DNA of 52,487 nt from positions 1 to 52,487 of the forward strand of contig CAZRTO010000002.1 of the NCBI GenBank assembly GCA_964603025.1, given 5' to 3'. A model generated the notes under the pieces. It was not told where the DNA came from. It saw nothing but the letters and a program-made list of their open reading frames with translations, and did no database searches. The position numbers and the translations under genes are program-made. Shown in pieces: positions 17,105 through 25,608 of the stretch (positions are counted from its first letter, which is position 1; each line of letters opens with the position of its first letter). This DNA comes from CALFCX01 sp964603025 (GTDB lineage Bacteria > Margulisbacteria > WOR-1 > JAKLHX01).

Positions 17105-18380
17105 GATAATCCCATGCCGGAAAATATCAGGAGAGATAGCCGTTCCCGCGGATAAGTCGATATCCCACAGGGCGATCATGCTTTCGTCCCTGTCCGACGG
17201 GGCCTGCAATATAAGCAATCTTCTGGAATCCGACGACTGCTTAAGGACGGTCGAATGTTTCAGAGCGATGGGCGTGCCGATAGAAAAAAAGAAAGATTCC
17301 TATCTTGTGCACGGACGGGGGCTCAAGGGACTTTCCGCTCCCAGGGATATACTTTATGTAGGCAATTCCGGGACATCCATCAGGCTTCTTCTGGGTATAT
17401 TGGCCGGACAGGATTTTGTATCGACTATAACCGGGGACGATTCCATAAAACAGCGCCCCATGAAAAGGGTGGTGGCTCCCCTTAGAATGATGGGGGCGAA
17501 TATACGCGGCAAGGACGACGGCAATTTTGCCCCGCTCGAGATAAAGGGCTCAGCCCTTTCCGCCATAGAGTATGATCTTCCGGTCGCGAGCGCCCAGATA
17601 AAATCCGCACTCATGCTGGCTTCTCTCTTTGCCAGCGGGCACACCAGGATAACAGAGCCTGCCGCGTCCCGCGACCATACCGAACGGATGTTCTCCTGTT
17701 TCGGCATTTCGTACTCCAAAGAGGGCAATACTATATCAATGGCCGCGCCGCGGCATATCGATCCGATGGACATCAGTATCCCGGGCGACATATCTTCGGC
17801 CGCTTTTTTTATCGTCGCAGCCCTTATAGTGCCGGGATCATCGCTGATAATAAAAGACGTGGGATTGAACCCGACCCGTACCGGGTTGCTCGATGTTCTT
17901 TTGTCCATGGGCGCGCGCATCTCCATACAAGACAAGAGAGAGCTGTTCGGGGAGCCCCGCGGCGACATAAGAGCTGAGCATTCATCCCTTCGGGGAGTAA
18001 ATATCGGGGGAGATATGATCCCGAGGATCATAGACGAGATCCCGGTGCTTGGAGTGGCCGCGGCTTACGCCTCGGGGACCACCACCATCTCGGATGCGCA
18101 GGAGCTGAAGGTGAAGGAGAGCGACCGGATAAATACCACTGCCGCTGAACTGAGGAAGATGGGCGTGTCCGTTGAAGACAAAGAGGACGGGTTCATAATT
18201 GAAGGCGGCAGGACTCTAAAAGGCGCGGTGACCGACAGCCACGGCGACCACAGGATAGCGATGTCCCTTGCGGTGGCGGCTCTTGCCGCTGAAGGCGGGA
18301 CGTCCGTACAGAACTGCGATTGTATAAATACTTCTTTTCCGGGTTTTTATCAAAAGCTGAGTTCAGTGGTAAAAAGCTGA
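17094..18380 (+). CDS. aroA: 3-phosphoshikimate 1-carboxyvinyltransferase (EPSP synthase)
   Basis: It joins PEP to shikimate-3-phosphate. Motifs are PADKSISHRAIML (PEP/S3P Lys), YVGNSGTSIRLLLGIL, a DHTERM block and DSHGDHRIAMSLAVAAL. Length is 428 residues, normal. ATG 17094 is chosen over the upstream ATG 17037 because homology begins with LKIIPCRKISGEIAVP and GGAG sits at 17087-17090. It overlaps tyrA by 11 nt, so the two are coupled aromatic genes. Confidence 0.95.
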   Translation: MDLKIIPCRKISGEIAVPADKSISHRAIMLSSLSDGACNISNLLESDDCLRTVECFRAMGVPIEKKKDSYLVHGRGLKGLSAPRDILYVGNSGTSIRLLLGILAGQDFVSTITGDDSIKQRPMKRVVAPLRMMGANIRGKDDGNFAPLEIKGSALSAIEYDLPVASAQIKSALMLASLFASGHTRITEPAASRDHTERMFSCFGISYSKEGNTISMAAPRHIDPMDISIPGDISSAAFFIVAALIVPGSSLIIKDVGLNPTRTGLLDVLLSMGARISIQDKRELFGEPRGDIRAEHSSLRGVNIGGDMIPRIIDEIPVLGVAAAYASGTTTISDAQELKVKESDRINTTAAELRKMGVSVEDKEDGFIIEGGRTLKGAVTDSHGDHRIAMSLAVAALAAEGGTSVQNCDCINTSFPGFYQKLSSVVKS

Positions 18381-18405
18381 TATTTTTGAGGTTTTTCAGA
18401 CGTCT

Positions 18406-19347
18406 TTAGTCTTTTTGTTTGCTCAAAAAATCATCATAACCTATTTTTTCGACTATTACGGCCGAGTTAGGGGCCGCGCTGTATGCAGAGCAATATTCGC
18501 TTTTTCCCGGATCGTATACATTTACCGTTCTGTAACTGCCCGCAGGTCTCCATAAAAAAAGATTGTTTGGCCATGTGAGCCTGAAGTTAACGGCCCTATC
18601 TTCTTCAGCAGGTTCTTTTGACCATGAATTGGGCTGGTTCAATCGAGAGATGGTGAGAAGTCTTTTTATCCCAAGCAACCTAATTTTTTCCAGCGAACCC
18701 TCATTTTGCAGCATCGCCTCTATAACAGGAGCGCTGGGTATTTGGACTAATGACCCTAGAGGCACACAGTGGGCATTTATTGTTGGGTAGATATGTCTGG
18801 AAAAGTCGTTAAGACCGATCTCTCCGATAAATCTGTCCCCAAACATATGGCTGGCGTTCACTAATTCTCCAAACCGCCTTTTCATGGCAGAGAACTGTCT
18901 TAAGAAATTGATGTCCATAAGAAAAAGATCCCGATCTTTTTGCAGACATATTTTACCGTCAAGATAGCTGCCGGCCGGAACAATAAAAGAGGCATCCTGT
19001 GACGGCCACTCAATTTCAGGAAAAATATCCGAGAAGGTACAGCCTATCCTTGCTAATGAGAATTTTTCTCTTATTTTATCATCGGCAGTTTGTGGAAGAT
19101 GTCCTAGAGGATTGTCTCTGGTAGCCAGTCCGGCGTTAAGATCGAATAGGCCGCTTTCAACGACTTCATTGACGGTAAGACCCTGATAATGACCTATTAC
19201 CCTATTGAACTCATAGCCGGGTCGCATTCCATCGCAGACCTGTTTTCTTAGTGCAGCGATATTGGTCAGCTCGCGGCCGCGGACTATCCTGACCGTATCC
19301 GGACGGATATCTGCGCCTTTTTTTGAATATACCAAATAAACACTCAT
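18406..19347 (-). CDS. Unrecognised 313-residue protein
   Basis: I do not recognise a family. No signal peptide or membrane segment is evident, and the protein is a soluble alpha/beta mix. The C-terminal third is rich in aromatic residues (LTWPNNLFLWRPAGSY). GGAG stands about 11 nt before the ATG. It is the only minus-strand gene between aroA and mutL and looks more AT-rich than its neighbours, so it could be an acquired single gene. Confidence 0.65.
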   Translation of the reverse strand: MSVYLVYSKKGADIRPDTVRIVRGRELTNIAALRKQVCDGMRPGYEFNRVIGHYQGLTVNEVVESGLFDLNAGLATRDNPLGHLPQTADDKIREKFSLARIGCTFSDIFPEIEWPSQDASFIVPAGSYLDGKICLQKDRDLFLMDINFLRQFSAMKRRFGELVNASHMFGDRFIGEIGLNDFSRHIYPTINAHCVPLGSLVQIPSAPVIEAMLQNEGSLEKIRLLGIKRLLTISRLNQPNSWSKEPAEEDRAVNFRLTWPNNLFLWRPAGSYRTVNVYDPGKSEYCSAYSAAPNSAVIVEKIGYDDFLSKQKD

Positions 19348-19381
19348 ATCACTGTTGCTCCGCTTTCGGCTTTGCCTGCCG

Positions 19382-19390
19382 TGCTAAAAT
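19382..19390 (+). promoter_or_regulatory. Extended -10 promoter candidate for mutL
   Basis: TGcTAAAAT predicts a start near 19397 and a leader of about 33 nt before ATG 19430. No clear Shine-Dalgarno is present. Confidence 0.35.
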
Positions 19391-19429
19391 TGACTCAAAT
19401 ATATATCGTGAAAGCAGGCGCTTGATTTC

Positions 19430-21127
19430 ATGGGTGACCGGATAAATATACTTGACGAGGTCCTGGTCTCTAAAATAGCCGCCGGGGAGGTTGTGGACAG
19501 GCCGGCCTCCGCAGTGAAGGAGCTCGTGGAGAACTCGCTCGATGCCGGGGCTTCAAGGATAGAAGTTGAGATCCATGGCGCGGGCAAGGCGCTCATCAGG
19601 GTGACGGACAACGGATGCGGGATGAGCGAAAAGGATGCCCTGCTTTCCGTGCAGCGGCACGCGACATCCAAGATCAGGGGCCTGGACGACCTCTTCGGCG
19701 TTTCCACTCTGGGGTTCAGGGGCGAGGCTTTAGCGGCAGTGTCTTCGGTCTCCAGGTTCGAGCTGATCACAAGCGACGGGACCAGGGGCACCAAGATATC
19801 AGTCGAAGGAGGAAAGATCACCGGCAATAAAGAAGCCGCCTGTCCGAAGGGCACCAGCGTTGTTGTTAAGGACCTTTTCTTCAATACACCCGCCCGACTT
19901 AAGTACCTTAAGAGCGATGCCACCGAATCAGGACAGATATCGGACATAATGTCCAAGCTTTCCGTATCAAGGCCCGATGTGGCATTCAGACTGCTGTCCG
20001 ACGGCAGGGAGGTATTTTCTTCTCCCGGGAACGGGTCGCTTTTTGACGCGGTGCTGGCGGTGTACGGGAGTGCTTTTGCCCGTTCATTGATCGAAGTGTC
20101 CCATAAGTCGGTTAAGGGATTCGTCAGCAAGCCTTCGGACACGAGAATAAACAGGAATTACCAGCATTTCTTCGTGAACGGAAGATATGTTAAGAATTTC
20201 ACGCTGTCCAGGGCACTTGAAGCGGCTTATCGCAACCTGATCCCCGGTGACAGGCATCCTTGCGCCGCGGTCTTTATCGAGATGAACCCTCATGAAGTTG
20301 ATGTGAACGTCCATCCGGCAAAAAAAGAGGTTAAGTTCGCGCACCCGCTCAATGTATCCCGTCTTGTCGAGGAGGCTGTGTCAGATGCCCTGTCACAGGT
20401 CAAGCCGCCTCAGATAATATATTCTCCGGATATAGAGGCTGGGATATCCAGCTCAAAACCCAAGGAATATTTCGCGGCCGCGCAGCTGCAGATGCCGTGT
20501 CCGGACAACGCTCCGTTAAGGTATGAGCCTCCTCTCGAGACGATGCTGTCCACTGCCGGACCTTTTGTCGCCGGCGTGATAAGCGATTCTTACATAGTGT
20601 GCATTGACGGAGATGACCTTGTGATAATCGATCAGCATGCCGCCCATGAGCGTATGCTTTTTGAAAAGATACGGGAGAATGCCAAAAGCGGGACACCGGA
20701 TTCACAGATATGTCTGGTGCCGGATGTCATAGAGCTCGACAAAAAGGAGTTCTTCTCGCTCGAAGCCAGGCTTAAAGAGCTTTCATCAATGGGGTTCGAT
20801 ATCGAGGTCTTCGGCAAGAATTCCGTGCGGCTCAAGGCTGTGCCTTCGTCCCTTACGCGCCTGGATATGAAGGGCATGATATCGGATATGGCGTCCCAAA
20901 TGGAGGATGGACCGAAGGGGCTGAAGAACGAAGAAGCCGCGGACCGGCTGGCCAAACTTGCCGCATGCCACGGCGCGGTAAAAGCGGGGGACAGGCTTTC
21001 TCCCGAAGAAATAAAGGGCCTGGTAAAGGACCTTTTCAGCTCTCCGGATTTTTCCACCTGCCCTCACGGAAGGCCCACTGTCGTCAGGCTTGAAGGACAG
21101 AAGCTCGCCAGGCTGTTTGGAAGATGA
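19430..21127 (+). CDS. mutL: DNA mismatch repair protein MutL with endonuclease motif
   Basis: It couples MutS mismatch recognition to strand removal. The GHKL ATPase motifs are complete: ELVENSLDAGAS, DNGCGM, RHATSKI, GFRGEAL. The C-terminal domain holds the metal-dependent nicking motif DQHA(x2)E(x4)E at residues 401-412, with ACHGAVKAGD near 512 and CPHGRP near 544. This is the endonuclease-active class found in bacteria lacking MutH. Length is 565 residues. The stop overlaps the next gene by ATGA. Confidence 0.95.
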   Translation: MGDRINILDEVLVSKIAAGEVVDRPASAVKELVENSLDAGASRIEVEIHGAGKALIRVTDNGCGMSEKDALLSVQRHATSKIRGLDDLFGVSTLGFRGEALAAVSSVSRFELITSDGTRGTKISVEGGKITGNKEAACPKGTSVVVKDLFFNTPARLKYLKSDATESGQISDIMSKLSVSRPDVAFRLLSDGREVFSSPGNGSLFDAVLAVYGSAFARSLIEVSHKSVKGFVSKPSDTRINRNYQHFFVNGRYVKNFTLSRALEAAYRNLIPGDRHPCAAVFIEMNPHEVDVNVHPAKKEVKFAHPLNVSRLVEEAVSDALSQVKPPQIIYSPDIEAGISSSKPKEYFAAAQLQMPCPDNAPLRYEPPLETMLSTAGPFVAGVISDSYIVCIDGDDLVIIDQHAAHERMLFEKIRENAKSGTPDSQICLVPDVIELDKKEFFSLEARLKELSSMGFDIEVFGKNSVRLKAVPSSLTRLDMKGMISDMASQMEDGPKGLKNEEAADRLAKLAACHGAVKAGDRLSPEEIKGLVKDLFSSPDFSTCPHGRPTVVRLEGQKLARLFGR

Positions 21128-21774
21128 GTCAAGGCATGTTCAGTAAACTGCGGCGATACCTCCGCGATCTGTATGTCGAAGCAGCCGCGCTGGCGGTCAG
21201 GATAGCCATGCGCGCTGTCAAAAAATTTATCAGGTTCGAGAAGATCGGGTTTGAGGACATAAAAGGTCCGGTTATCTTAGCTCTCTGGCACGAGAGCTAT
21301 TTTGTGGCCGGGTATGCCAACCCTTTCGATAAAGTCGCGGTCCTGACCACGAAGGGGATTATGGGCGATATAGTATCAAAAGCCATAGGGCATTTCGGGC
21401 CCAGAATAATAAGGGCTTCTTTCGGGAGTGATGCCAAACAGGGGGCGTACGCCGTGCTTCAGCTGATAAAAGCTTCCGAGGACGGGTTCGGTCTTGTCAT
21501 AGTCCCTGACGGGCCCAAAGGGCCGCGCCGCAGGTCAAAGAAGGGCATATTCTACCTTTCCGAAAAAACAGGGAAAAAGATAGTCCCCGTGGGAGTGGCC
21601 GCCTCAAGAAAGATAACGATGCATTTCAGATGGGACAAATATTTCATTCCTCTGCCTTTCAGCAGGGTGGTGATACTTGCCGACAGGCCTTACGACGGGC
21701 CGCCTGATACGGAAGCTTTCGACGCGGCGCTCGAAAACGCCCGCAAAAAAGCGGAACAGATCGTGATGCGTTGA
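21124..21774 (+). CDS. DUF374 lysophospholipid acyltransferase-like protein
   Basis: A family of membrane-associated acyltransferase-like proteins related to LpxL/PlsC and proposed to act on lipid A or phospholipids. LALWHESYF supplies the H-x4-D-like catalytic region in degenerate form, followed by GSDAKQGAYA and the family's VPDGPKGPRRRSKKGI motif. Length is 216 residues. It starts on the mutL stop (ATGA). An in-frame ATG at 21136 is an alternative start. The exact substrate is unknown. Confidence 0.78.
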   Translation: MSQGMFSKLRRYLRDLYVEAAALAVRIAMRAVKKFIRFEKIGFEDIKGPVILALWHESYFVAGYANPFDKVAVLTTKGIMGDIVSKAIGHFGPRIIRASFGSDAKQGAYAVLQLIKASEDGFGLVIVPDGPKGPRRRSKKGIFYLSEKTGKKIVPVGVAASRKITMHFRWDKYFIPLPFSRVVILADRPYDGPPDTEAFDAALENARKKAEQIVMR

Positions 21775-21786
21775 GCGCCGCGGCAT

Positions 21787-21816
21787 TTGACAGGGGCAAG
21801 CCCACTCTGCTATATT
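21787..21816 (+). promoter_or_regulatory. Sigma70-type promoter of topA
   Basis: Perfect TTGACA (21787-21792), an 18-nt spacer and TATATT (21811-21816) predict a start near 21823, with a 34-nt leader carrying AGGAGG (21845-21850). Confidence 0.6.
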
Positions 21817-21856
21817 CAAAAATTGTTTATGATATAAGTATGTCAGGAGGACGAAT

Positions 21857-24061
21857 TTGCCGAATACACTGGTAATAGTTGAATCGCCCGCGAAAGCAAA
21901 GACACTGGAGAAATTCCTCGGGAGGGATTATTCCGTAAAGGCCAGTTCCGGCCATATAAGGGACCTGCCGCCCGGAGCAATGGGAGTGGACCTTGAGAAA
22001 GGCTTTGTTCCGACCTATACGGTGCTGAAAGGCAAGGAAAAGATAGTCAAAGACCTTAAAAGCCAAGCATCCAAGGCCGAAGCCGTACTCCTAGCTCCGG
22101 ACCCGGACCGTGAAGGAGAAGCGATCGCCTGGCATCTCGCCTATCTTCTTGAGGGCAAAAAAGACATCAAGAGAATAGAGTTCAACGAGATCACAAGATC
22201 CGCGGTCCAGCAGGCGGTCAAAAATCCCAGGGATATCGATATGAAAAGGGTAGAGGCGCAGCAGGCTCGCAGGATACTTGACCGCATCGTCGGCTACAAG
22301 ATATCTCCTCTGCTCTGGAAAAAAGTGAGAAAAGGGCTCTCGGCCGGCAGGGTGCAATCGGTCGCGGTAAGGCTGATATGCGAAAGAGAAGCGCTTGTTC
22401 AGAGATTTGTTCCCAAAGAGTTCTGGAAAATAACTGCGCTCCTGTCAAAAAAAGGCAAAAAGCAGGCTTTTGAAGCGCTCATACATTCCAAGGGAGGTGA
22501 GCAGCTCGAGATAGGGGACGAAGCAAAGGCTTCCTCCGTACTGAAGGACCTGGAAGGGGCCGTTTACGAGATCAGGGAGGTCCGGCGCAAGGAACAGAAA
22601 AGGAATCCTTATCCTCCTTTTATAACAAGCACGCTCCAGCAGGACGCTTCGAGAAAGCTCGGTTACCAGGCAAAGAGGACCATGAGCATAGCCCAGAAGC
22701 TCTACGAAGGCATAGAAATATCCGGGGAAGGGTACGTCGGGCTCATAACTTACATGAGGACTGATTCGGTCAGGATAGCCGATACGGCGATCGAAGAGGT
22801 CAGAAGATACATAGGCGAAAAAATATCTCCCCAGCACCTGCCCAAATCGCCCAACGTTTACAAAACGAAAAAAGGCGCGCAGGACGCCCATGAGGCCATA
22901 CGTCCAACATCCGTTTTCAGGACCCCGGAGCAGGTGAAAAAAGATCTCACTCCCGAACAGTACAAGCTTTACGAGCTGATCTGGAAAAGGTTCGTGGCCT
23001 CCCAGATGAAGCCCGCGGTCTTTGATATGACATCGGCAGATATCTCAGCAAAAGATTATATCTTCAGGGCTTCCGGAAGTGTTCTCAAGTATGACGGTTT
23101 TCTTTCGCTTTACGAGGAAAGCAGGGATGAGAACGAAGAAAGATCAGGGATGCTGCCGGAGCTTTCCGAGAAGGAACAGCTTGTGCTTGAAAACCTGACC
23201 CCGTCACAGCATTTTACGCAGCCTCCGGCCCGCTATAACGAGGCGTCGCTCGTGAAGGAGCTTGAAGAAAGAGGGATAGGCAGGCCGAGCACTTACGCGC
23301 CGATCATAAGCACGATAGTGGACAGAGGCTATGTAGTAAAAGACGGCAGGACCCTGAAACCGACAGAGCTCGGGATAATAACGAACGGGCTCTTGGTCAA
23401 GCATTTTCCGACCGTGCTTGATATAGAGTTCACCGCCAGGATGGAGGAGGAGCTGGACGAGATCGAAGAAGGCAAGATCGTATGGACCAAAGTCCTTGAG
23501 GAGTTTTACGGACCGTTCAAAACTTCCATGGAAAAAGCCGGCGTCGAGATGAAAAAGGTCAAGATGGAGGAAAAGACCGACGAAGTGTGCGAAAAATGCG
23601 GCAGCCCCATGGTGGTCCGCCAGAGCCGGTACGGGGCCTTTCTGGCCTGCACCGGTTTTCCGAAATGCAAGAACACGAAAGACCTTCCCAGGAAAGGCGA
23701 GGAAATGACCGAGCCTGCCGAGCCGTGCGAAAAATGCGGCAGCCCCATGGAGGTCAAACGCAGCCGTTTCGGCGCTTTCCTGGCCTGCAGCGCTTATCCG
23801 AAATGCAAGAATACGAGGTCAATCCTCAAAAAGATAGGCGTTAAATGTCCGGAAGCCGGCTGCGGCGGAGATATCGTTGAAAAAAGATCGAAAAAAGGCC
23901 GCGTGTTCTTTTCGTGCAGCAACTGGCCAAAATGCAAATTCTCTTCGTGGCAGAGGCCGCTTCCCGAGATGTGCCCGACCTGCGGAGCAATACTTACGGA
24001 AAAATACACAAAGGCCGGGATCTCCAAAGAGTGTTCAAAAAAATGCGGCTATAAGGCCTGA
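21857..24061 (+). CDS. topA: DNA topoisomerase I (type IA)
   Basis: It relaxes negative supercoils. The Toprim domain has ESPAKAKTLEKFLG and DPDREGEAIAWHL; the catalytic Tyr is Tyr299 in GLITYMRTDS. The C-terminus carries four cysteine zinc fingers: two near-identical CEKCGSPM units, one CPEAGCGG unit and a CPTCGAILTEK unit. Length is 734 residues. The start is TTG 21857, fixed by AGGAGG at 21845-21850 and by homology at PNTLVIVESPAKAKT. Confidence 0.96.
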   Translation: MPNTLVIVESPAKAKTLEKFLGRDYSVKASSGHIRDLPPGAMGVDLEKGFVPTYTVLKGKEKIVKDLKSQASKAEAVLLAPDPDREGEAIAWHLAYLLEGKKDIKRIEFNEITRSAVQQAVKNPRDIDMKRVEAQQARRILDRIVGYKISPLLWKKVRKGLSAGRVQSVAVRLICEREALVQRFVPKEFWKITALLSKKGKKQAFEALIHSKGGEQLEIGDEAKASSVLKDLEGAVYEIREVRRKEQKRNPYPPFITSTLQQDASRKLGYQAKRTMSIAQKLYEGIEISGEGYVGLITYMRTDSVRIADTAIEEVRRYIGEKISPQHLPKSPNVYKTKKGAQDAHEAIRPTSVFRTPEQVKKDLTPEQYKLYELIWKRFVASQMKPAVFDMTSADISAKDYIFRASGSVLKYDGFLSLYEESRDENEERSGMLPELSEKEQLVLENLTPSQHFTQPPARYNEASLVKELEERGIGRPSTYAPIISTIVDRGYVVKDGRTLKPTELGIITNGLLVKHFPTVLDIEFTARMEEELDEIEEGKIVWTKVLEEFYGPFKTSMEKAGVEMKKVKMEEKTDEVCEKCGSPMVVRQSRYGAFLACTGFPKCKNTKDLPRKGEEMTEPAEPCEKCGSPMEVKRSRFGAFLACSAYPKCKNTRSILKKIGVKCPEAGCGGDIVEKRSKKGRVFFSCSNWPKCKFSSWQRPLPEMCPTCGAILTEKYTKAGISKECSKKCGYKA

Positions 24062-24071
24062 GGCGGCTCTC

Positions 24072-24911
24072 ATGAGAATAATATCCGATCCTCGCAAAAT
24101 GGCATCGTTCAGCGCTGCCGCAAGAAAAAAAGGCCGTGGAATAGGGTTTGTCCCTACGATGGGAGCTTTGCACGAAGGGCATCTGGGGCTTGTAAGATCG
24201 GCAAAAAAACACTCGGATATTACGGTCGTGAGCATATTCGTCAATCCGATACAGTTCGGTCCCAAAGAGGATCTGAAGAAGTATCCCAGGAATATCAAAC
24301 GCGATATCCGCCTTCTGAGAAAAGAAAAAGTTGATATCTTGTTTTATCCTTCCGCCGGAAAAATGTTGCCTCCGGGTTTTTCGTCTCGCGTGGAAGTGAA
24401 GGGCCTAGACAAGAACCTGTGCGGGGCGTCGCGTCCTGGGCATTTCAGGGGTGTAACAACTATCGTCGCAAAGCTATTGAATATCGTAAAACCGGATATT
24501 ATGTTTCTCGGGGCCAAGGACTTTCAGCAGCAGGCGATCATAAGAAAAATGGTCAAAGACCTGGATATGGGCGCTAAGATCATTACCGTGAAAACCGTCA
24601 GAGAGAAGGACGGGCTGGCGATGAGCTCCAGGAACGCGTATCTTACCCCTGTTCAAAGAAAGCAGGCGCCGGCTTTGTACAAAGCTTTGTCTTTTGCGGC
24701 CAAGATGATAAGGTCTGGAGAAAAAAGCGCGGCAAAAATTGCGGGCGCGGCAAAAAAGGCTATTTTAAAAGGCTCAAATTTCACAATAGACTATGTATCT
24801 ATAGTGGATCCCGTAACTTTGGAGTATCAAAAAACGATAAAAAGACCAGTCCTTATCGCGGCGGCAGCGTATTTGGGCAAGACCCGCCTGATAGATAACA
24901 TCCTCGTCTGA
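24072..24911 (+). CDS. panC: Pantothenate synthetase
   Basis: ATP-dependent condensation of pantoate and beta-alanine. The HIGH-like motif is in FVPTMGALHEGH, followed by NPIQFGPKEDLKKYPR, GASRPGHFRGV, FLGAKDFQQQAIIRKMV and MSSRNAYL. Length is 280 residues. ATG 24072 matches the family start, and the open frame upstream overlaps topA. The repeat element before yraN begins 3 nt after the stop. Confidence 0.95.
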   Translation: MRIISDPRKMASFSAAARKKGRGIGFVPTMGALHEGHLGLVRSAKKHSDITVVSIFVNPIQFGPKEDLKKYPRNIKRDIRLLRKEKVDILFYPSAGKMLPPGFSSRVEVKGLDKNLCGASRPGHFRGVTTIVAKLLNIVKPDIMFLGAKDFQQQAIIRKMVKDLDMGAKIITVKTVREKDGLAMSSRNAYLTPVQRKQAPALYKALSFAAKMIRSGEKSAAKIAGAAKKAILKGSNFTIDYVSIVDPVTLEYQKTIKRPVLIAAAAYLGKTRLIDNILV

Positions 24912-24969
24912 CACTGTCGAAAAATACCACACCCCCACACCAAATCCGGAAATCGCCAATAAATTGTAG

Positions 24970-25069
24970 NNNNNNNNNNNNNNNNNNNNNNNNNNNNNNN
25001 NNNNNNNNNNNNNNNNNNNNNNNNNNNNNNNNNNNNNNNNNNNNNNNNNNNNNNNNNNNNNNNNNNNNN
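24970..25069. other. Assembly gap (100 N)
   Basis: Exactly 100 unknown bases, bounded on both sides by the same 55-bp sequence. This is the mark of two contigs joined by a scaffolder whose ends share one k-mer. The real gap may be zero or negative in length. Confidence 0.95.
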
Positions 25070-25211
25070 TGTCGAAAAATACCACACCCCCACACCAAAT
25101 CCGGAAATCGCCAATAAATTGTAGAGGCGAACGGCTGTTCGCCTCTACAATAAACACACGATACACATTGTGTATATGGAGGCAGGTGTGGGTGAACGGC
25201 GGGATAATTGC
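25070..25211 (+). repeat. About 140-bp intergenic element, copy 2, carrying a 28-bp palindrome
   Basis: It begins TGTCGAAAAATACC and ends GAACGGCGGGATAATTGC, matching both ends of the element at 12885-13023. CACCCCCACACC near the left end pairs imperfectly with GGTGTGGGTG (25185-25194) near the right. The centre contains the palindrome at 25121-25148. The element stops 8 nt before the GTG and 14 nt before the ATG of yraN. Confidence 0.75.
25121..25148. repeat. 28-bp REP-like palindrome, copy 1
   Basis: GTAGAGGCGAAC, a four-base loop GGCT, then the exact complement ending CTAC. It has the same length and outer bases as the palindromes at 36564-36591 and 38471-38498. Confidence 0.8.
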
Positions 25212-25225
25212 TGTAATCCGTGCCG

Positions 25226-25594
25226 ATGGGAGCCGAAAGCAAGGAAATAGGCAAAAAAGGGGAATCCGAAGCAGCTAAGTATCTGGCGGGCAAAGGATTA
25301 AAGATACTCCTCAGTAATTACAGGACATCCCGGGGAGAGATCGACATTATCGCCCGAGAAGCGGATACCCTGGTATTTGTCGAGGTCAAGAATTATTCGT
25401 TCCGCAGTTTTTATCTCCCGTCCTTTTCGATCGACCGGGATAAGCGCAGGTGCATCATAAAATCCGCCCAGACATATCTTTGCAAGAATAATGTGCGCGG
25501 CATCAATTGCCGTTTTGATGTCATCACCATTTACAGTGACCACTCAGGGACCAGAAAGATCGAACATTTTAAGAACGCTTTTGACATAACTTAA
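25226..25594 (+). CDS. YraN/UPF0102 family nuclease-like protein
   Basis: A small protein with the restriction-endonuclease-like fold. GEIDIIAREADTLVFVEVKN carries the E/D...E-x-K metal-binding pattern, and the N-terminus GKKGESEAAKYLAGKGLKILLSNYRT is typical. About 122 residues. ATG 25226 is assumed; GTG 25220 is an alternative. The family often sits near rnhB or dprA/comM; here comM follows 14 nt later. Physiological role not settled. Confidence 0.85.
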   Translation: MGAESKEIGKKGESEAAKYLAGKGLKILLSNYRTSRGEIDIIAREADTLVFVEVKNYSFRSFYLPSFSIDRDKRRCIIKSAQTYLCKNNVRGINCRFDVITIYSDHSGTRKIEHFKNAFDIT

Positions 25595-25608
25595 GGAGAG
25601 GATGAGAG

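Larger units (their letters stand above)
24912..25219. other. Gene-free stretch with repeat element and assembly gap
   Basis: No gene is seen in this 308-bp interval. It holds a 55-bp sequence (24915-24969), 100 N, an exact second copy of those 55 bp (25070-25124), a 28-bp palindrome and the end of the 140-bp element. If the 55-bp overlap is merged, the interval is a single element between panC and yraN. Confidence 0.85.

Noticed and set aside
23587..23844. Alternative-frame ORF inside topA with repeated RKMRQPHGG text
   Set aside because: The repetition only mirrors the duplicated zinc-finger codons of topA in another frame; no ribosome-binding site or independent evidence.
24915..25124. 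Genuine tandem direct repeat of 55 bp around the gap
   Set aside because: Exact identity, a length equal to a common assembly k-mer and placement right against both ends of a 100-N run point to a scaffolding artefact.
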